A stretch of DNA of 64,000 nucleotides, taken from assembly GCA_040901765.1 (NCBI GenBank), contig JBBDYG010000111.1:186001-250000 (forward strand). Reading direction: 5' to 3'. This stretch comes from JBBDYG01 sp040901765 (GTDB lineage: Bacteria; Planctomycetota; Planctomycetia; Pirellulales; Lacipirellulaceae). Position 1 is the stretch's first letter; each line of letters starts with the position of its first letter. Shown one piece after another: positions 1 to 9,875 of the stretch. The translations under genes and the position numbers were made by a program. A model generated the notes under the pieces. That model saw nothing but the letters and a program-made list of their open reading frames with translations, was not told the origin of the DNA and did not search any database.

Positions 1-115
1 CAAGGAATTTTCAAAATTTGAGCGACTTTTTGGAAGGTGTGCGGAACCCGCTGGGCCGACTTTGTGAGTGTCGTCGCAATGGAATTGCGCGCCTGAACGC
101 CTTCCGCCGACGGGT

Positions 116-1147
116 TTAGGGCGTTTCCGCTGGGTGGCCATCGCGACGATTGCCCCATCGATTGTAGACAATGGGGTCAACGTCCCACGCGACGAAATGC
201 ACTGCGCCATCGCCGAAACAGGAGTTGAAACCGCTGGGATGGGCACCGCCCATGGCGTAGGGAGCGTATGGGTCGTTAATTTCGTCGTCGGGTCGGGGCG
301 GAAGCGCGGTCGAGCGAACCACGTCCGGATCGTAGCCGTCGGTCCAGCCGCGGTCGTCGTACCATTCGCCTGTTTCATACACTGCCGTCGAAATCCACTT
401 CTCTCCGTACATCATCGTGGATGACAAGCCGTCGCTAACCTGTCTGACTTTCGTTGCCGATCCGAAAAGCGGTGTTCGTGCGATAATGCCCAATGCCGTA
501 CAAGTGGAGAGGTCGTCTTTATCGAGATTCCTAGTGAAAGGATCAACATTACCTTTCGCGGACGGAGCACACCAATATTCGTTGTAAGCGTCATTGTCCC
601 AGACCGGCGCGATGCCGCTGTCGAGGTTTCTGTTCGTCGGCACGCTACTGGCATAATCCATGAGATAACGAATGCCTTGGGTGACGGCGCCGCGACGGCT
701 AGGGCAGAAGTAATAGGGAACGCTGATGGAGCCCACGAATGCCTCGACGTGCCGGCTCGGCATGTCTGGCCGGAGGGTGCTGCGGATGTCATAAAGTTCT
801 TGATGCTCCATGTAGGGCAGAATCTGGTATGCCCAGCCGATCTCCTGTTCGTCGGGTTTAACGACCGAGTTGCCGCGGAGAGTGAGGGGGGGATGCGGCC
901 CGATTCCCGCCGACGGGAAGGTTCCATAGGTGTTGACGACCAACTGGCTGGCCAGCCCCATCTGCTTGAGGTGGTTCACGCACTGCTGACGCCGGGCTGA
1001 TTCGCGCGCCGCTTGGACCGCCGGCAAGAGCAGCGCCACAAGAATGCCGATGATGGCGATCACCACGAGCAATTCTACAAGCGTGAAACCGCGGATAAGT
1101 CGCTTCGAGTGACGTTGCATGGCTTCCTCGCCAGTTTGGGTATTCAC
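116..1147 (-). CDS. DUF1559 family pseudopilin-like secreted protein
   Basis: 343 aa. The N-terminus carries a type IV pilin/type II secretion prepilin cleavage motif (RGFTLVELLVVIAIIGILVA) followed by the planctomycete continuation LLPAVQAARESARR. Near the C-terminus lies the H-X9-DG motif (H at GGAHPSGFN, then DG before AVHF). Both define the DUF1559 family, which is massively expanded in planctomycetes; function unknown, probably an inner-membrane-anchored pseudopilin. The ATG overlaps the stop of the upstream lipoprotein gene (ATGA), so the two are probably translationally coupled. An internal ATG at 1120 starts the protein just before the prepilin peptide and is an equally good start. 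Confidence 0.9.
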   Translation of the reverse strand: MNTQTGEEAMQRHSKRLIRGFTLVELLVVIAIIGILVALLLPAVQAARESARRQQCVNHLKQMGLASQLVVNTYGTFPSAGIGPHPPLTLRGNSVVKPDEQEIGWAYQILPYMEHQELYDIRSTLRPDMPSRHVEAFVGSISVPYYFCPSRRGAVTQGIRYLMDYASSVPTNRNLDSGIAPVWDNDAYNEYWCAPSAKGNVDPFTRNLDKDDLSTCTALGIIARTPLFGSATKVRQVSDGLSSTMMYGEKWISTAVYETGEWYDDRGWTDGYDPDVVRSTALPPRPDDEINDPYAPYAMGGAHPSGFNSCFGDGAVHFVAWDVDPIVYNRWGNRRDGHPAETP

Positions 1148-1641
1148 TCTTTGGAAGACTGATGGTCGGGAACGGCTTGGGAAAACGCTTCCTCGGACAA
1201 CTCCTTCACCGACGTGCGACCGTCCGCGACGTAGCGTGTGCCGTCAGCACCCGTGTTTTCAAAGATGATGATGTTTGGTTCGGGAGGCTTATTTCCGACG
1301 GGACTGCCCATCGGGCGTTGAGCCCAACGAATGACATATGGTTGCTTATCGCGAGGCGATACGAGCAAAGCTTCCGCTTCTGCTACCGAGATCAGATTAT
1401 CCTGGGCCACGTACTTTGCGAGAATCTCTTTATTGGCCGGTCCAACGCCGCGGTTAGCGCCCGCGTACTGCACGTAAGTCAGCGATAGCTTGCGGATGTT
1501 CTCGGCCGCATCGCCGACCGGCACGACCGATTTATTGCCGCCACACCCCGCAAACAGAGAACCCGTGGCAATACACAGGAAAAAACAAACGGCGATCCTG
1601 GTTGGATCGCCGTTGTCAGCTCGCGTATCTCTTCGGCGCAT
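1144..1641 (-). CDS. small lipoprotein paired with DUF1559 protein
   Basis: 165 aa. A hydrophobic segment near residues 15-32 ends in the lipobox LFAGC, so a lipoprotein is expected. The rest has no recognised domain; it contains a short helical stretch and a C-terminal part with NTGADGTRYVADGR. It is the first gene of a two-gene unit with the DUF1559 protein, overlapping it by 4 nt. Small lipoproteins next to DUF1559 genes are typical of planctomycetes, and a second such pair is seen at 3436-4963. The role is unknown; a partner or chaperone for the pseudopilin is an inference. Confidence 0.8.
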   Translation of the reverse strand: MRRRDTRADNGDPTRIAVCFFLCIATGSLFAGCGGNKSVVPVGDAAENIRKLSLTYVQYAGANRGVGPANKEILAKYVAQDNLISVAEAEALLVSPRDKQPYVIRWAQRPMGSPVGNKPPEPNIIIFENTGADGTRYVADGRTSVKELSEEAFSQAVPDHQSSKE

Positions 1642-1900
1642 GGTCGATCACCGCTGAGTCAACTGCTGCACTATAGAGCCCTTGAAACCGGAGGCCTCGA
1701 AAACAGCTCGCCGCTCCACTAGAGAAATGCCGACGGACAAACAAGACCCGACCCGATATTCTATCCAATATTGCAGCACGGGATAGGGCATCCGCCTGCC
1801 CCAGCGGATGCGCATGAACTCGGGCCAGATTTCCTGGCCGAGACTATCCAATCGGATCGGACGTTTTCCCGCCGCCGAACCCAATGCTTGATGCGAGCTT

Positions 1901-3067
1901 CTAACGGCGGAATCGGACGACCAACATACCCAAACCGACAAGCAGCAATCCGACCGAAGCGGGTTCGGGAACGGCGCTGCCGCTGCCGCTGCCGGAATTG
2001 CCGAAGTTGGCTTTCCACAAGTCGTACCCTGCTTGGGTGTCGTCGGGGCTGCCGCCATCACGCCAGACGGCGTAGTCGGCGGCGTTCACGGTGCCGTCGC
2101 CGTTATAGTCGGCAACGTTCGCTTGCGGGAGAATGCCGGCATCCAGGTCCGCTTGCGTATAGATGTCCAGCAGATCGTTTTTCGGATATTGGTCTCCTTC
2201 CGCAATGAACAAGCCATTGACCTCGATGAACAGGAAACCATCAATCACGCCGTAATGTTCGCGATTGCCGATCTCAAACGTGAGCGTCTCGCCCACCATC
2301 TCTTCAGTCACGATATATTCCATCTTGAAACCGCTATCGCTGGTAAAGCCGCCGGCCGGATTGGTGCCAATAAAGCTGGGGCGATTGTACCAGTTGAAAT
2401 TGCCATTCCAATCGGCGTTGGCGGCGTTATTGGGGAAGGTAACAACACCCGCGCTCTTAACGCCCCAGTCACGAATGGCTGTCCAACCGTCGCCGGCAGA
2501 GTCTCCAGTGGACGGCTTGAAACCATCGGGGTCGTGGGCGAAACCGGGGATAGGAACTTCGACATTCAAGTCACTTTCGTCGAAATCCAAGCCCTCGAAG
2601 CCGATCCAATCGCTGGCCGAGTTCTTATTAAACGCCGGCGACATAAAGATCGAATCTTCATTGCCATAGGCGGAGTCCGCATCCGCGGAATCATACATCG
2701 AGTGCCGCAAATAGATCTGGTAGGTGGCCGCCGTCATGAACTGCACCTCGTACGTTGCCGTATCTTCGTGGTGACCTCCACCAATGTCATCGAGAAGCGC
2801 GGTTCCAGAAACATTCGAATTTGCCGGCAAAATGGGAAGCGGGACATTTCCCACGGAAGTGATTGGGGTTTCCTTGCTGACGACCTTCCAGCCGTCATTA
2901 GCAGCGCCGCCGTCAACGAGCGCGCTGTAGTCTTCGGCTTCAACCCATAGGAACGGCCGAGTGTTAAACACGTCGCTCCCGGTCTGCACGGTGATCGCCG
3001 TGGCCTGAGAGACAAACGATGTGAGAAGACCCGCCACTAAACACGATAAAACTCCGCCGATTCTCAT
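1901..3067 (-). CDS. PEP-CTERM secreted protein with dockerin-like repeat
   Basis: 388 aa. A signal peptide (hydrophobic core near residues 5-24) precedes a CBM6-like beta-sandwich segment (VEAEDYS, later ATYEVQFMTAATYQIYLRHS). Around residue 315 comes a calcium-binding dockerin-type repeat (DYNGDGTVNAADYAVWRDGG). The protein ends in a PEP-CTERM sorting signal: VPEP, a hydrophobic stretch, then RFRR. It is probably exported, perhaps carbohydrate-binding, and processed by exosortase. A candidate promoter lies at 3184-3212. Confidence 0.85.
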   Translation of the reverse strand: MRIGGVLSCLVAGLLTSFVSQATAITVQTGSDVFNTRPFLWVEAEDYSALVDGGAANDGWKVVSKETPITSVGNVPLPILPANSNVSGTALLDDIGGGHHEDTATYEVQFMTAATYQIYLRHSMYDSADADSAYGNEDSIFMSPAFNKNSASDWIGFEGLDFDESDLNVEVPIPGFAHDPDGFKPSTGDSAGDGWTAIRDWGVKSAGVVTFPNNAANADWNGNFNWYNRPSFIGTNPAGGFTSDSGFKMEYIVTEEMVGETLTFEIGNREHYGVIDGFLFIEVNGLFIAEGDQYPKNDLLDIYTQADLDAGILPQANVADYNGDGTVNAADYAVWRDGGSPDDTQAGYDLWKANFGNSGSGSGSAVPEPASVGLLLVGLGMLVVRFRR

Positions 3068-3435
3068 AGTCTTGATCCTTTTGAGCTAAAAACCAAAGGT
3101 GCGGAAAAGAGACACCCCCTCGATTACGGCCAGCAAGCTCGCTGCCGGCCGCCGATAGTAATCAGTACAACCGCAAGTCAAGCAACTTAGACAAATACCT
3201 CGCAATTGTCAAGGATTTTCTTGAAATCAACGGAGTGTTTTTGCGGAGGCCTGGGCAACAGTGGCGGTGGGCGGGGCAAATCTGAAAGCTCGTCCCCCGC
3301 GACGGAATACCCTTCGACGGCTTTACAATCCCCTGCCGGAACGCTAAGCTGCCCCACGGGTTATGGCAATCTCTGGCTGATCTCGGTTAGGGCTCGAAAC
3401 AGATATTGCCTTGCTTGAAGGCACGGGGTCTGGGA
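3068..3435. other. intergenic region between divergent genes
   Basis: About 370 nt between the PEP-CTERM gene and the plus-strand lipoprotein. Apart from the promoter at 3184-3212 I see no gene, RNA or clear repeat. Confidence 0.5.
3184..3212 (-). promoter_or_regulatory. candidate sigma-70 type promoter
   Basis: On the minus strand a perfect TTGACA (3207-3212) is followed after 17 nt by TAAGTT (3184-3189). It lies about 115 nt upstream of the PEP-CTERM gene and points toward it. Only half of the -10 matches consensus. Confidence 0.45.
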
Positions 3436-3888
3436 ATGAACAACCGCAGCGACGTTCGTTTCTCATCGGCATTGATTCTGGGGCTTTCCAGCATGCTGGG
3501 CTGCGGCTCTGACATGCCATTCGACGTCGTTTCCGTTCACGGGAAAGTCACTTACGATGACGGCAGCCTGATTCAAGCGGATAGCATTCACGTCACCTTC
3601 AATCCGATCGACGCCGATCGCAAAGGAAAAATCGTTCCACCTGGGGGACAGACCGACATCAACGTCCAGGACGGCACGTTCTCGGCCGTATCAAGCCATC
3701 GCGCGAATGACGGACTTGTCGTCGGTCGCCACAAGGTGGTAGTCGTCGCGTTCAAGAAAGGGACGGATGGAAATTCGGTTCCCACCCCAGCGGTGCCGGC
3801 GATCTACCGCCAAGTGACCACGACGCCACTGGAAGTTGAGGTTGATTCACCCAATCAGATCCTCGAGCTCAAAGTGAGCAAGAAGTGA
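3436..3888 (+). CDS. lipoprotein with carboxypeptidase-regulatory-like fold
   Basis: 150 aa from the ATG at 3436; an in-frame start 30 nt upstream would add ten residues ahead of a good signal peptide. The lipobox is SMLGC, around residue 23. The body reads VHGKVTYDDGSLI, then VPPGGQTDINVQDGTFS, then GLVVGRHKVVVVAF, the pattern of the small planctomycete carboxypeptidase-regulatory-like beta-sandwich lipoproteins. These commonly precede DUF1559 genes, as here (22 nt upstream of the next gene). Function unknown. Confidence 0.85.
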   Translation: MNNRSDVRFSSALILGLSSMLGCGSDMPFDVVSVHGKVTYDDGSLIQADSIHVTFNPIDADRKGKIVPPGGQTDINVQDGTFSAVSSHRANDGLVVGRHKVVVVAFKKGTDGNSVPTPAVPAIYRQVTTTPLEVEVDSPNQILELKVSKK

Positions 3889-3910
3889 TCGAAACCGATT
3901 TGAGTATGAA

Positions 3911-4963
3911 ATGGCTACCATGACTTCGGTCGTCCGCCGCCGCGCATTCACGCTTGTCGAGCTCTTGGTGGTCATCGCGATCATCGGCATCTTGGTGGCG
4001 CTGCTGCTCCCTGCCGTGCAGGCGGCGCGGGAGTCGGCGCGGCGTTCTACTTGCCAGAACAACGTCCGGCAGTGGGGTCTTGCGCTGCAGCTCTATCATG
4101 ACGCAAAGGGAGTGTATCCGGCCAGCGTGCAACTCGCTGCTCAGCAGACCCAATTTCCTGACCGGGCGACCACGCACTTGGCGAATTGGGTGATCAACGT
4201 CTTGCCGTTCATTGAGGAACAAAGTCTGTTCGACGCGTTCGACTTGACGGTGCCGATTTCCCATGCCAATAACCGCGAGCAGCGGGGAGCCACCATTGCG
4301 GCGATGCTCTGCCCGACCGATTCGTTAAACTCGCTGAGCCTGTTCGCCGGCCGCAGTACAGCCGAAGGCGATAACTGGGCGCGGGGAAACTATGGCGCGA
4401 ATGCATCCTTGGGCTTCCTTACTTTTGACCAGGCGGTCAATCCTGGGCCTATCAATCGCTGGGATAATCCAAGCACTCGTGGCGTCATGGGGCTTAACAC
4501 CGCTCTCAAAATGAAGCAAGTTATCGATGGCACCTCCCACACAATACTGGTCGGCGAACTCAGGGCCGGGGTGTCGCAGCACGATCCGCGCGGCACATGG
4601 GCTTTAGGCGTCGCTGGCGCGAGTAGTCTCTGGGCGCACGGTTCCGATAACGACAACGGGCCTAACTCTTGCATTGCCGGCGGAGATGGCATCTTCGGCT
4701 GCGGCCGGATCAAGGGTTCCGCCGGAGGCGAGGAGGGGTTACTGCAAGAATGCATGCCCTGCGACGACGTCGCCGGACAGGGGGGCATCCGCAGTCAACA
4801 CGTCGGCGGCGCTTTTGTTGGCTTTGTCGACGGCTCCGTTCATTTCATTAGCGACTTCATCGACAAAGGCACGATCTGGGAGCTTAATCCCGTCGAATAC
4901 CGCACCTGGCAGCGGCTATGTGCATCGGGCGATGAGCAGGTCATTGATCAGTCGCAGTATTGA
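3911..4963 (+). CDS. DUF1559 family pseudopilin-like secreted protein
   Basis: 350 aa. The prepilin motif (RAFTLVELLVVIAIIGILVA) is followed by LLPAVQAARESARRSTCQNN, and the H-X9-DG motif is present near residue 300 (H in SQHVGG, DG in FVDGSVHF). It forms a unit with the lipoprotein ending 22 nt upstream. It is the second DUF1559 protein in this window, with divergent middle regions, so the two are paralogues rather than a recent duplication. The large beta-rich middle is of unknown function. Confidence 0.9.
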   Translation: MATMTSVVRRRAFTLVELLVVIAIIGILVALLLPAVQAARESARRSTCQNNVRQWGLALQLYHDAKGVYPASVQLAAQQTQFPDRATTHLANWVINVLPFIEEQSLFDAFDLTVPISHANNREQRGATIAAMLCPTDSLNSLSLFAGRSTAEGDNWARGNYGANASLGFLTFDQAVNPGPINRWDNPSTRGVMGLNTALKMKQVIDGTSHTILVGELRAGVSQHDPRGTWALGVAGASSLWAHGSDNDNGPNSCIAGGDGIFGCGRIKGSAGGEEGLLQECMPCDDVAGQGGIRSQHVGGAFVGFVDGSVHFISDFIDKGTIWELNPVEYRTWQRLCASGDEQVIDQSQY

Positions 4964-5800
4964 GCGAGGCAAGTCGCGACTGCGAGCGCAAGCGGCTAAA
5001 GCGATGCGGAGAACCGACGTAGCCGAGCGCGGACGCGCGCTACCGAGAACTCCAATTCGGAATGCGCAATCGCAGCGATTCTCTAAGCTTGGATTTCGCC
5101 ATCCAGTCCGACTTGTGCCGTAATGCTGGTCGTTCGACTGACCGCTCGGCAAGAGCGCGATCATCAATTGAATTCATCCCGCAACGTGCCGTCGGGCCGC
5201 ACCGGTTGGCCCGCGAACTTAAATGCCTGCTCCGGCACCGAGTGCCGATCCGCCTTCGGCGAAGTCACTTCCAAGAGCCGCTGAATGCGCTCCGTACGGT
5301 CATCTTATAGTATACATGCGTATCAATCTCTATGCACCGCCGCAGGAAATTATGAACGATAACCGCTGAGCGCTCGTCGTTCATCGTTAAGCGCTCACCG
5401 CTTCCTGCGGGAGCCTCCATTTGCAGTCGAGCTTACCCTCTCACCGGGGCATGGCGATTGAAAATGGTCGGCCCCACTTCAGCCCTCCAGGGGGAGCGCA
5501 CAGAAGCCAACCGCGCTGGTCACGGGGTTTTGTCCGCTCCGCGGAGTTTCGCGGTTTTCCGGACAAAACTATCGCCACCAATGAACTTCATACCGCAAAA
5601 AACATTGGAAATGTCGCGTTCGAATCCATCAACAGCCGTTGAGTTTTGTCCGAGGTGTCCGAGAACGTCGTGGACAAAATATTCCGTTGGCCGCGACGCG
5701 CAGTTCCGACGGAGCGGAGCGCGAACACCCTGACTAGGTTTAGATGCAACACAAGTTACAATGAAGGCTTACGCTTATTGAAAGTCCTGCGACAACTTCA
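4964..5800. other. long intergenic region with hairpins and a possible gene remnant
   Basis: No convincing gene in about 840 nt. At 5165-5304 the minus strand reads about 44 codons without a start (beginning DDRTERIQRLLEVTSPKAD and ending in DEFN then stop) that looks like decayed coding sequence. An inverted repeat, GTTTTGTCCG at 5527-5536 against CGGACAAAAC at 5560-5569, could form a hairpin, and a related TTTTGTCCG string recurs near 5645. The glcDEF promoter must lie at the right end, but I cannot point to it. Confidence 0.45.
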
Positions 5801-7255
5801 ATGACTGCCCTCGCAACTAAGACCTCTGACACTCACGAGCTTCTGGAACCGCTCCACAATATCGTGGGGCCGGAGAGTGTCCTCCACGCGCGCTCCGAGC
5901 TGCTGGTGTACGAGTGCGATGGGTTTGTGATCGAGAAGAATTCGCCCGATGTGGTGGTTTTTCCACGGAACGCGGAACAAGTGGCGGCGATTGTGCGGTT
6001 GTGCGTCGAGCGGGGTGTGCCCTTCTTGCCGCGCGGGGCGGGGACGAGCCTGGCCGGGGGATGCTTGCCGGTCGGTGGCGGAGTGATGATTGTTCTCACG
6101 CGGATGAAGGAGATTCTCGACGTGAATCTGCGGGACCGCTACGCGGTGGTCGAACCGGGCGTCGTGAACGCCTGGCTCAACCGCCGCTTGGCGGGAACGG
6201 GACTGCACTACGCGCCCGATCCATCGAGCCAAGGAGCCTGCACGATTGGCGGCAACGTGGCCACCAACTCCGGCGGCCCGCATACACTTAAATATGGTGT
6301 GACGGTGAACCACGTCATCGGTCTGGAATTAGTTACTGCCGACGGCGAGATCGTGCAACTCGGCGGCCCCGTCGCGAACGAACACGACCTTGACCTGGTG
6401 GGCACGATCGTCGGCAGCGAAGGGACGCTTGGCATTGTGACGAAAGTCTGGGTCCGCCTCACGCCCAATCCGCAGGCGTGCCGCACGATGCTCGGCGTGT
6501 TCGAGTCGTGCGACGACGCCACGCAGGCAATCAGCGAAATCATTGCCGCCGGCATCATCCCCGCGGCACTCGAGATGATGGATCAAGGAATCGTCATTGC
6601 CGTGGAAGAGGCGTTTCATTTCGGCTTCCCGCTCGACGCCGGCGCGGTGCTATTGATCGAAGTCGATGGTCTCGAAGCGGGACTTGATGAACAGCGCGAC
6701 AGTGTCGTGGCAATTTGCAAACAGAATAGCGCCCGCGAGGTGCGTTTTGCGCAGGATGAACAGGAGCGGTTGAAATTGTGGAAGTGCCGCAAGCAGGCGT
6801 TCGGCGCAATCGGCCGGCTCAGCCCGAGCTATTGCACGCAAGATGGTGTCGTCCCGCGCACGAAGCTGCCCCATATCCTGCGGCGGATCATGGAGATCGG
6901 CGCGAAGTACGGCGTGCGGATTGTGAATGTGTTTCATGCGGGCGACGGAAACATTCATCCGATTCTGCTGTTCGACGAACGCAATACCGAAGAGACGCAG
7001 CGCGTGTTGCAAGCCAGTGGCGAGATATTGGAGGAGTGCATCGCTTGTGGCGGGAGCGTGACGGGCGAGCATGGCATCGGCGTCGAGAAAATCAGCTTCA
7101 TGCAGCGGCTCTTTTCGCCAGACGACTTGGACGTGATGCAGCGGATGCGCGAGGCGCTTAACCCGCACGGATTGCTCAGCCCCGGCAAGATGCTGCCGAC
7201 CGCGGGCGCATGCGGCATGGAACAACATCACCCCGGCCGCCGCGCGGCAATGTAA
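5801..7255 (+). CDS. glcD: glycolate oxidase subunit GlcD (FAD-linked)
   Basis: 484 aa, the usual GlcD length. An FAD-binding PCMH domain (residues about 45-220) shows PRGAGTSLAGG, then GACTIGGNVATNSGGPHTLKYG and GSEGTLGIVTKVWVRLTPNP. The C-terminal FAD-oxidase domain has VFHAGDGNIHP and GGSVTGEHGIGVEK, the flavin and substrate-binding signature of the D-2-hydroxyacid dehydrogenase family. With glcE and glcF directly downstream it forms the three-subunit enzyme oxidising glycolate to glyoxylate at the membrane. D-lactate dehydrogenase is the main alternative, but the three-gene order favours glycolate oxidase. Confidence 0.93.
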   Translation: MTALATKTSDTHELLEPLHNIVGPESVLHARSELLVYECDGFVIEKNSPDVVVFPRNAEQVAAIVRLCVERGVPFLPRGAGTSLAGGCLPVGGGVMIVLTRMKEILDVNLRDRYAVVEPGVVNAWLNRRLAGTGLHYAPDPSSQGACTIGGNVATNSGGPHTLKYGVTVNHVIGLELVTADGEIVQLGGPVANEHDLDLVGTIVGSEGTLGIVTKVWVRLTPNPQACRTMLGVFESCDDATQAISEIIAAGIIPAALEMMDQGIVIAVEEAFHFGFPLDAGAVLLIEVDGLEAGLDEQRDSVVAICKQNSAREVRFAQDEQERLKLWKCRKQAFGAIGRLSPSYCTQDGVVPRTKLPHILRRIMEIGAKYGVRIVNVFHAGDGNIHPILLFDERNTEETQRVLQASGEILEECIACGGSVTGEHGIGVEKISFMQRLFSPDDLDVMQRMREALNPHGLLSPGKMLPTAGACGMEQHHPGRRAAM

Positions 7256-7268
7256 TTGAGAACGTACT

Positions 7269-8555
7269 GTGACGACGACCCTCGCCAAACCGAAACCTGC
7301 CGCCAGCAACACGTCTCGCGACGTACTGCCGCTCGCGGAGACGGTGCGTCCAACCGACGTGACCGGCGTGGCCGATGCGATTCGGTCTGCCGGCGCGGAT
7401 CGGCAACCGGTGTATCCGCTGGGCGGTCGCACGAGTTTGGATTTCGGGTTGATTCCGACTCGTTCCGGGTTGGGCCTCGATCTAACCGACCTTAATCGCG
7501 TGGTCGATTACACGCCGCGCGATATGACAATCGTCGTCGAGTCCGGCACGACCGTTGCCGCCCTTGCCGAACTGCTCGCGAAAGAGAATCAATGGCTTCC
7601 GATCGACGTGCCGCGGGCCAGTGAGGCAACTCTCGGCGGCGCAATCGCGACGAATTGGAATGGCTCGCGCCGCTATGGTCACGGTACGTGGCGCGACTAT
7701 TTGATTGGCATCTCGGCCGTGGATGGTCGCGGGACGGCCTTCAAGGCGGGGGGGCGAGTCGTAAAGAACGTCGCCGGGTACGATTTCTGCAAGTTGCTTA
7801 CCGGGTCGCTCGGCACGCTTGGCGTCATCACGCAGCTTGTGTTTAAGGTGACGCCGCGGCCAGCGGTAGAAGCGCTGCTGATTGCGCCCTGCGACGACTT
7901 GGATCAAGCGGAGCGGGCACTCGAGGCGCTAAGCCGGCAAGCGGCGTGGGCGAGCGTGGTCGATTTGCTCGTTGGAAGTGCATGGTCCGCCGTGCTGGAC
8001 TTGCCGGAATCCGCCGCGAGTGCATGGCTTGCGATCGGCGTTGAGGGAACCGCCGCCGAAGTAACGTGGATGGTCGATGAGATTGCCAGCGGACTTCGTG
8101 CCGTCGGTGTTCAGGGCGTTCAACCGCAAGATGACACACAGTCGGCCTTGTTGCGGAGCGTACTCACGGAGTTTGCAGATCACGGGCCGGGCGAAGAAGT
8201 GGACGAATCACCGCTGGCGATCAAGGCGATCGTGCCGCCCAGCACCACGGTTGATATCGTCCACATGATACTCGCGCACGATCCACAGTGCGCAATTCAA
8301 TGCCACGCAGGAAGTGGAGTGGTTGTGGCCCGTTTCGCGGAATTCGCAGCAGGCGACTTGACGTTCGCGTTGGTCGGTAAGCTGCGCCCTGCAGCCATCC
8401 AGCGTGGCGGCAGTTTAATTGTATTATCATCGACCCTGGAAGGCCTGTCCGCGCCGATTGTCTGGGGTGGCCGCACTACGGCGCATGGCATCATGGAGAA
8501 GGTAAAACGAGCTTTCGATCCACATCACATACTGAATCCCGGCCGCACTTTTTAA
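7269..8555 (+). CDS. glcE: glycolate oxidase subunit GlcE
   Basis: 428 aa with a GTG start 13 nt after glcD. It has a second FAD-binding PCMH domain: LGGRTSLDFG, DMTIVVESGTTV, then ATLGGAIATNWNGSRRYGHG and GGRVVKNVAGYDFCKLLTGS, which is typical of GlcE. The end (FDPHHILNPGRTF) matches the family C-terminus. It binds FAD and joins GlcD and GlcF. The gap to glcF is only 6 nt, so the three are one operon. Confidence 0.92.
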   Translation: MTTTLAKPKPAASNTSRDVLPLAETVRPTDVTGVADAIRSAGADRQPVYPLGGRTSLDFGLIPTRSGLGLDLTDLNRVVDYTPRDMTIVVESGTTVAALAELLAKENQWLPIDVPRASEATLGGAIATNWNGSRRYGHGTWRDYLIGISAVDGRGTAFKAGGRVVKNVAGYDFCKLLTGSLGTLGVITQLVFKVTPRPAVEALLIAPCDDLDQAERALEALSRQAAWASVVDLLVGSAWSAVLDLPESAASAWLAIGVEGTAAEVTWMVDEIASGLRAVGVQGVQPQDDTQSALLRSVLTEFADHGPGEEVDESPLAIKAIVPPSTTVDIVHMILAHDPQCAIQCHAGSGVVVARFAEFAAGDLTFALVGKLRPAAIQRGGSLIVLSSTLEGLSAPIVWGGRTTAHGIMEKVKRAFDPHHILNPGRTF

Positions 8556-8561
8556 ATACGC

Positions 8562-9875
8562 ATGACGACTGACGTTCCCACAACCGAGCATTCGCCGAAC
8601 CCCGGTGCCGCGATCGACTACGAGCGATTTCTTGACTGCGTTCATTGCGGGCTTTGTACCGCTTCGTGCCCGACTTACCTTGAAACGGGCAACGAAAACG
8701 ACGGTCCACGCGGGCGGATTCACCTGATGCGGGCCGTGACCGACGGTCGGTTGGAGTTAACCAACCAGGTGCGGCATCACTTGGAGCTTTGCCTCGATTG
8801 CCGCGCGTGCGAAACGGCCTGCCCCTCGGGCGTGCAGTACGGTCGTTTGATCGAACCCTTTCGCGTGGCGATGGATAAGCCGAGCGGCGATGCGCGGCCC
8901 GACTGGTTTCATCGCTGGATTCTCTTTAGGCTATTTCCCTATCCCGACCGCCTGCGCAAGTCGCTCGTGCCGGCGCGAATCGCACAGAAGCTGAAGCTCG
9001 ACCGATTGGTCGTGCTAACTGGGCTGATTCGGTTGCTGCCGCCGCAGTTGCAGCAGATGATCCGCGCCCTGCCGCCGGCCGTTTCCGACGAAGGCCCATT
9101 GCCAGAATTCCTGCCGGCGATTGGGCCAAAGCGGGCGACAGTGGCGTTCTTCACCGGCTGCGTGGGCGACGCCATGTTTCGCCATACGAACTGGGCCACC
9201 GCCCGCGTCCTACAACACAACGGCTGTGACGTGCATGTGCCCCGCTCGCAGGCTTGTTGCGGTGCGATTCACTACCACGCCGGCGGCGACCAGCCGGCCC
9301 GGGAATTCGCGGATCAAAACCTGCGGGCCTTTGGCGAACTTCAAGTCGATGCGATTATCAACAACATTGCCGGCTGCGGATCGATGCTCAAGGAATATGG
9401 CCATCACTGGCACGACGAGCATCAATCTCAACGCGCGGCGTTCGCGGCGAAGATCCGCGACGTAAACGAATTCCTCGCCCACCTAGGCCCCGTGCCGCCG
9501 AAAGGTCGGATCGACTTGGCGGCCACTTACCACGATGCGTGTCATCTGGTGCATGCGCAGCGAATTCGTGAACCGCCGCGCGAACTGCTGGCGATGATTC
9601 CCGGATTGGAACTTCGGCCGCTTGTGGAATCGGAAGTCTGTTGCGGCGCGGCAGGAAGTTACAATCTCACGCAGCCCGAAATGGCAAGCCAATTGGGTGC
9701 GCGGAAGTTACAGCACATCCTCGCCACCGGCGCCAATGCCGTGATTACGTCGAACGCCGGCTGCATCATGCAAATCGCCCGCGAAGGCCGCGAAAACGGA
9801 CACCTGCTGCCAGTGTATCACCCCATGGAACTACTGGACTGGAGTTACCGCAGCGAGCAACCGCGTGGCTGGTAA
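8562..9875 (+). CDS. glcF: glycolate oxidase iron-sulfur subunit GlcF
   Basis: 437 aa. Two 4Fe-4S ferredoxin motifs are present: CVHCGLCTASCP (about residues 27-38) and CLDCRACETACPSG (about 77-90). Two cysteine-rich CCG domains follow (FTGCVGDAMF with QACCGAIHYH, and YHDACHLVHAQR with CCGAAGSYNL). GlcF carries electrons from the flavin subunits to the quinone pool. The stop directly abuts the stop of the convergent kinase gene, with no room for a separate terminator. Confidence 0.93.
   Translation: MTTDVPTTEHSPNPGAAIDYERFLDCVHCGLCTASCPTYLETGNENDGPRGRIHLMRAVTDGRLELTNQVRHHLELCLDCRACETACPSGVQYGRLIEPFRVAMDKPSGDARPDWFHRWILFRLFPYPDRLRKSLVPARIAQKLKLDRLVVLTGLIRLLPPQLQQMIRALPPAVSDEGPLPEFLPAIGPKRATVAFFTGCVGDAMFRHTNWATARVLQHNGCDVHVPRSQACCGAIHYHAGGDQPAREFADQNLRAFGELQVDAIINNIAGCGSMLKEYGHHWHDEHQSQRAAFAAKIRDVNEFLAHLGPVPPKGRIDLAATYHDACHLVHAQRIREPPRELLAMIPGLELRPLVESEVCCGAAGSYNLTQPEMASQLGARKLQHILATGANAVITSNAGCIMQIAREGRENGHLLPVYHPMELLDWSYRSEQPRGW

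Noticed and set aside
2033..2950. Plus-strand open frame of 305 codons opposite the PEP-CTERM gene
   Set aside because: Antisense shadow; the minus-strand frame has signal peptide, dockerin and sorting motifs.
5527..5569. GTTTTGTCCG hairpin as an insertion-sequence end
   Set aside because: No transposase and no target duplication seen; the two arms lie only 43 nt apart in total.
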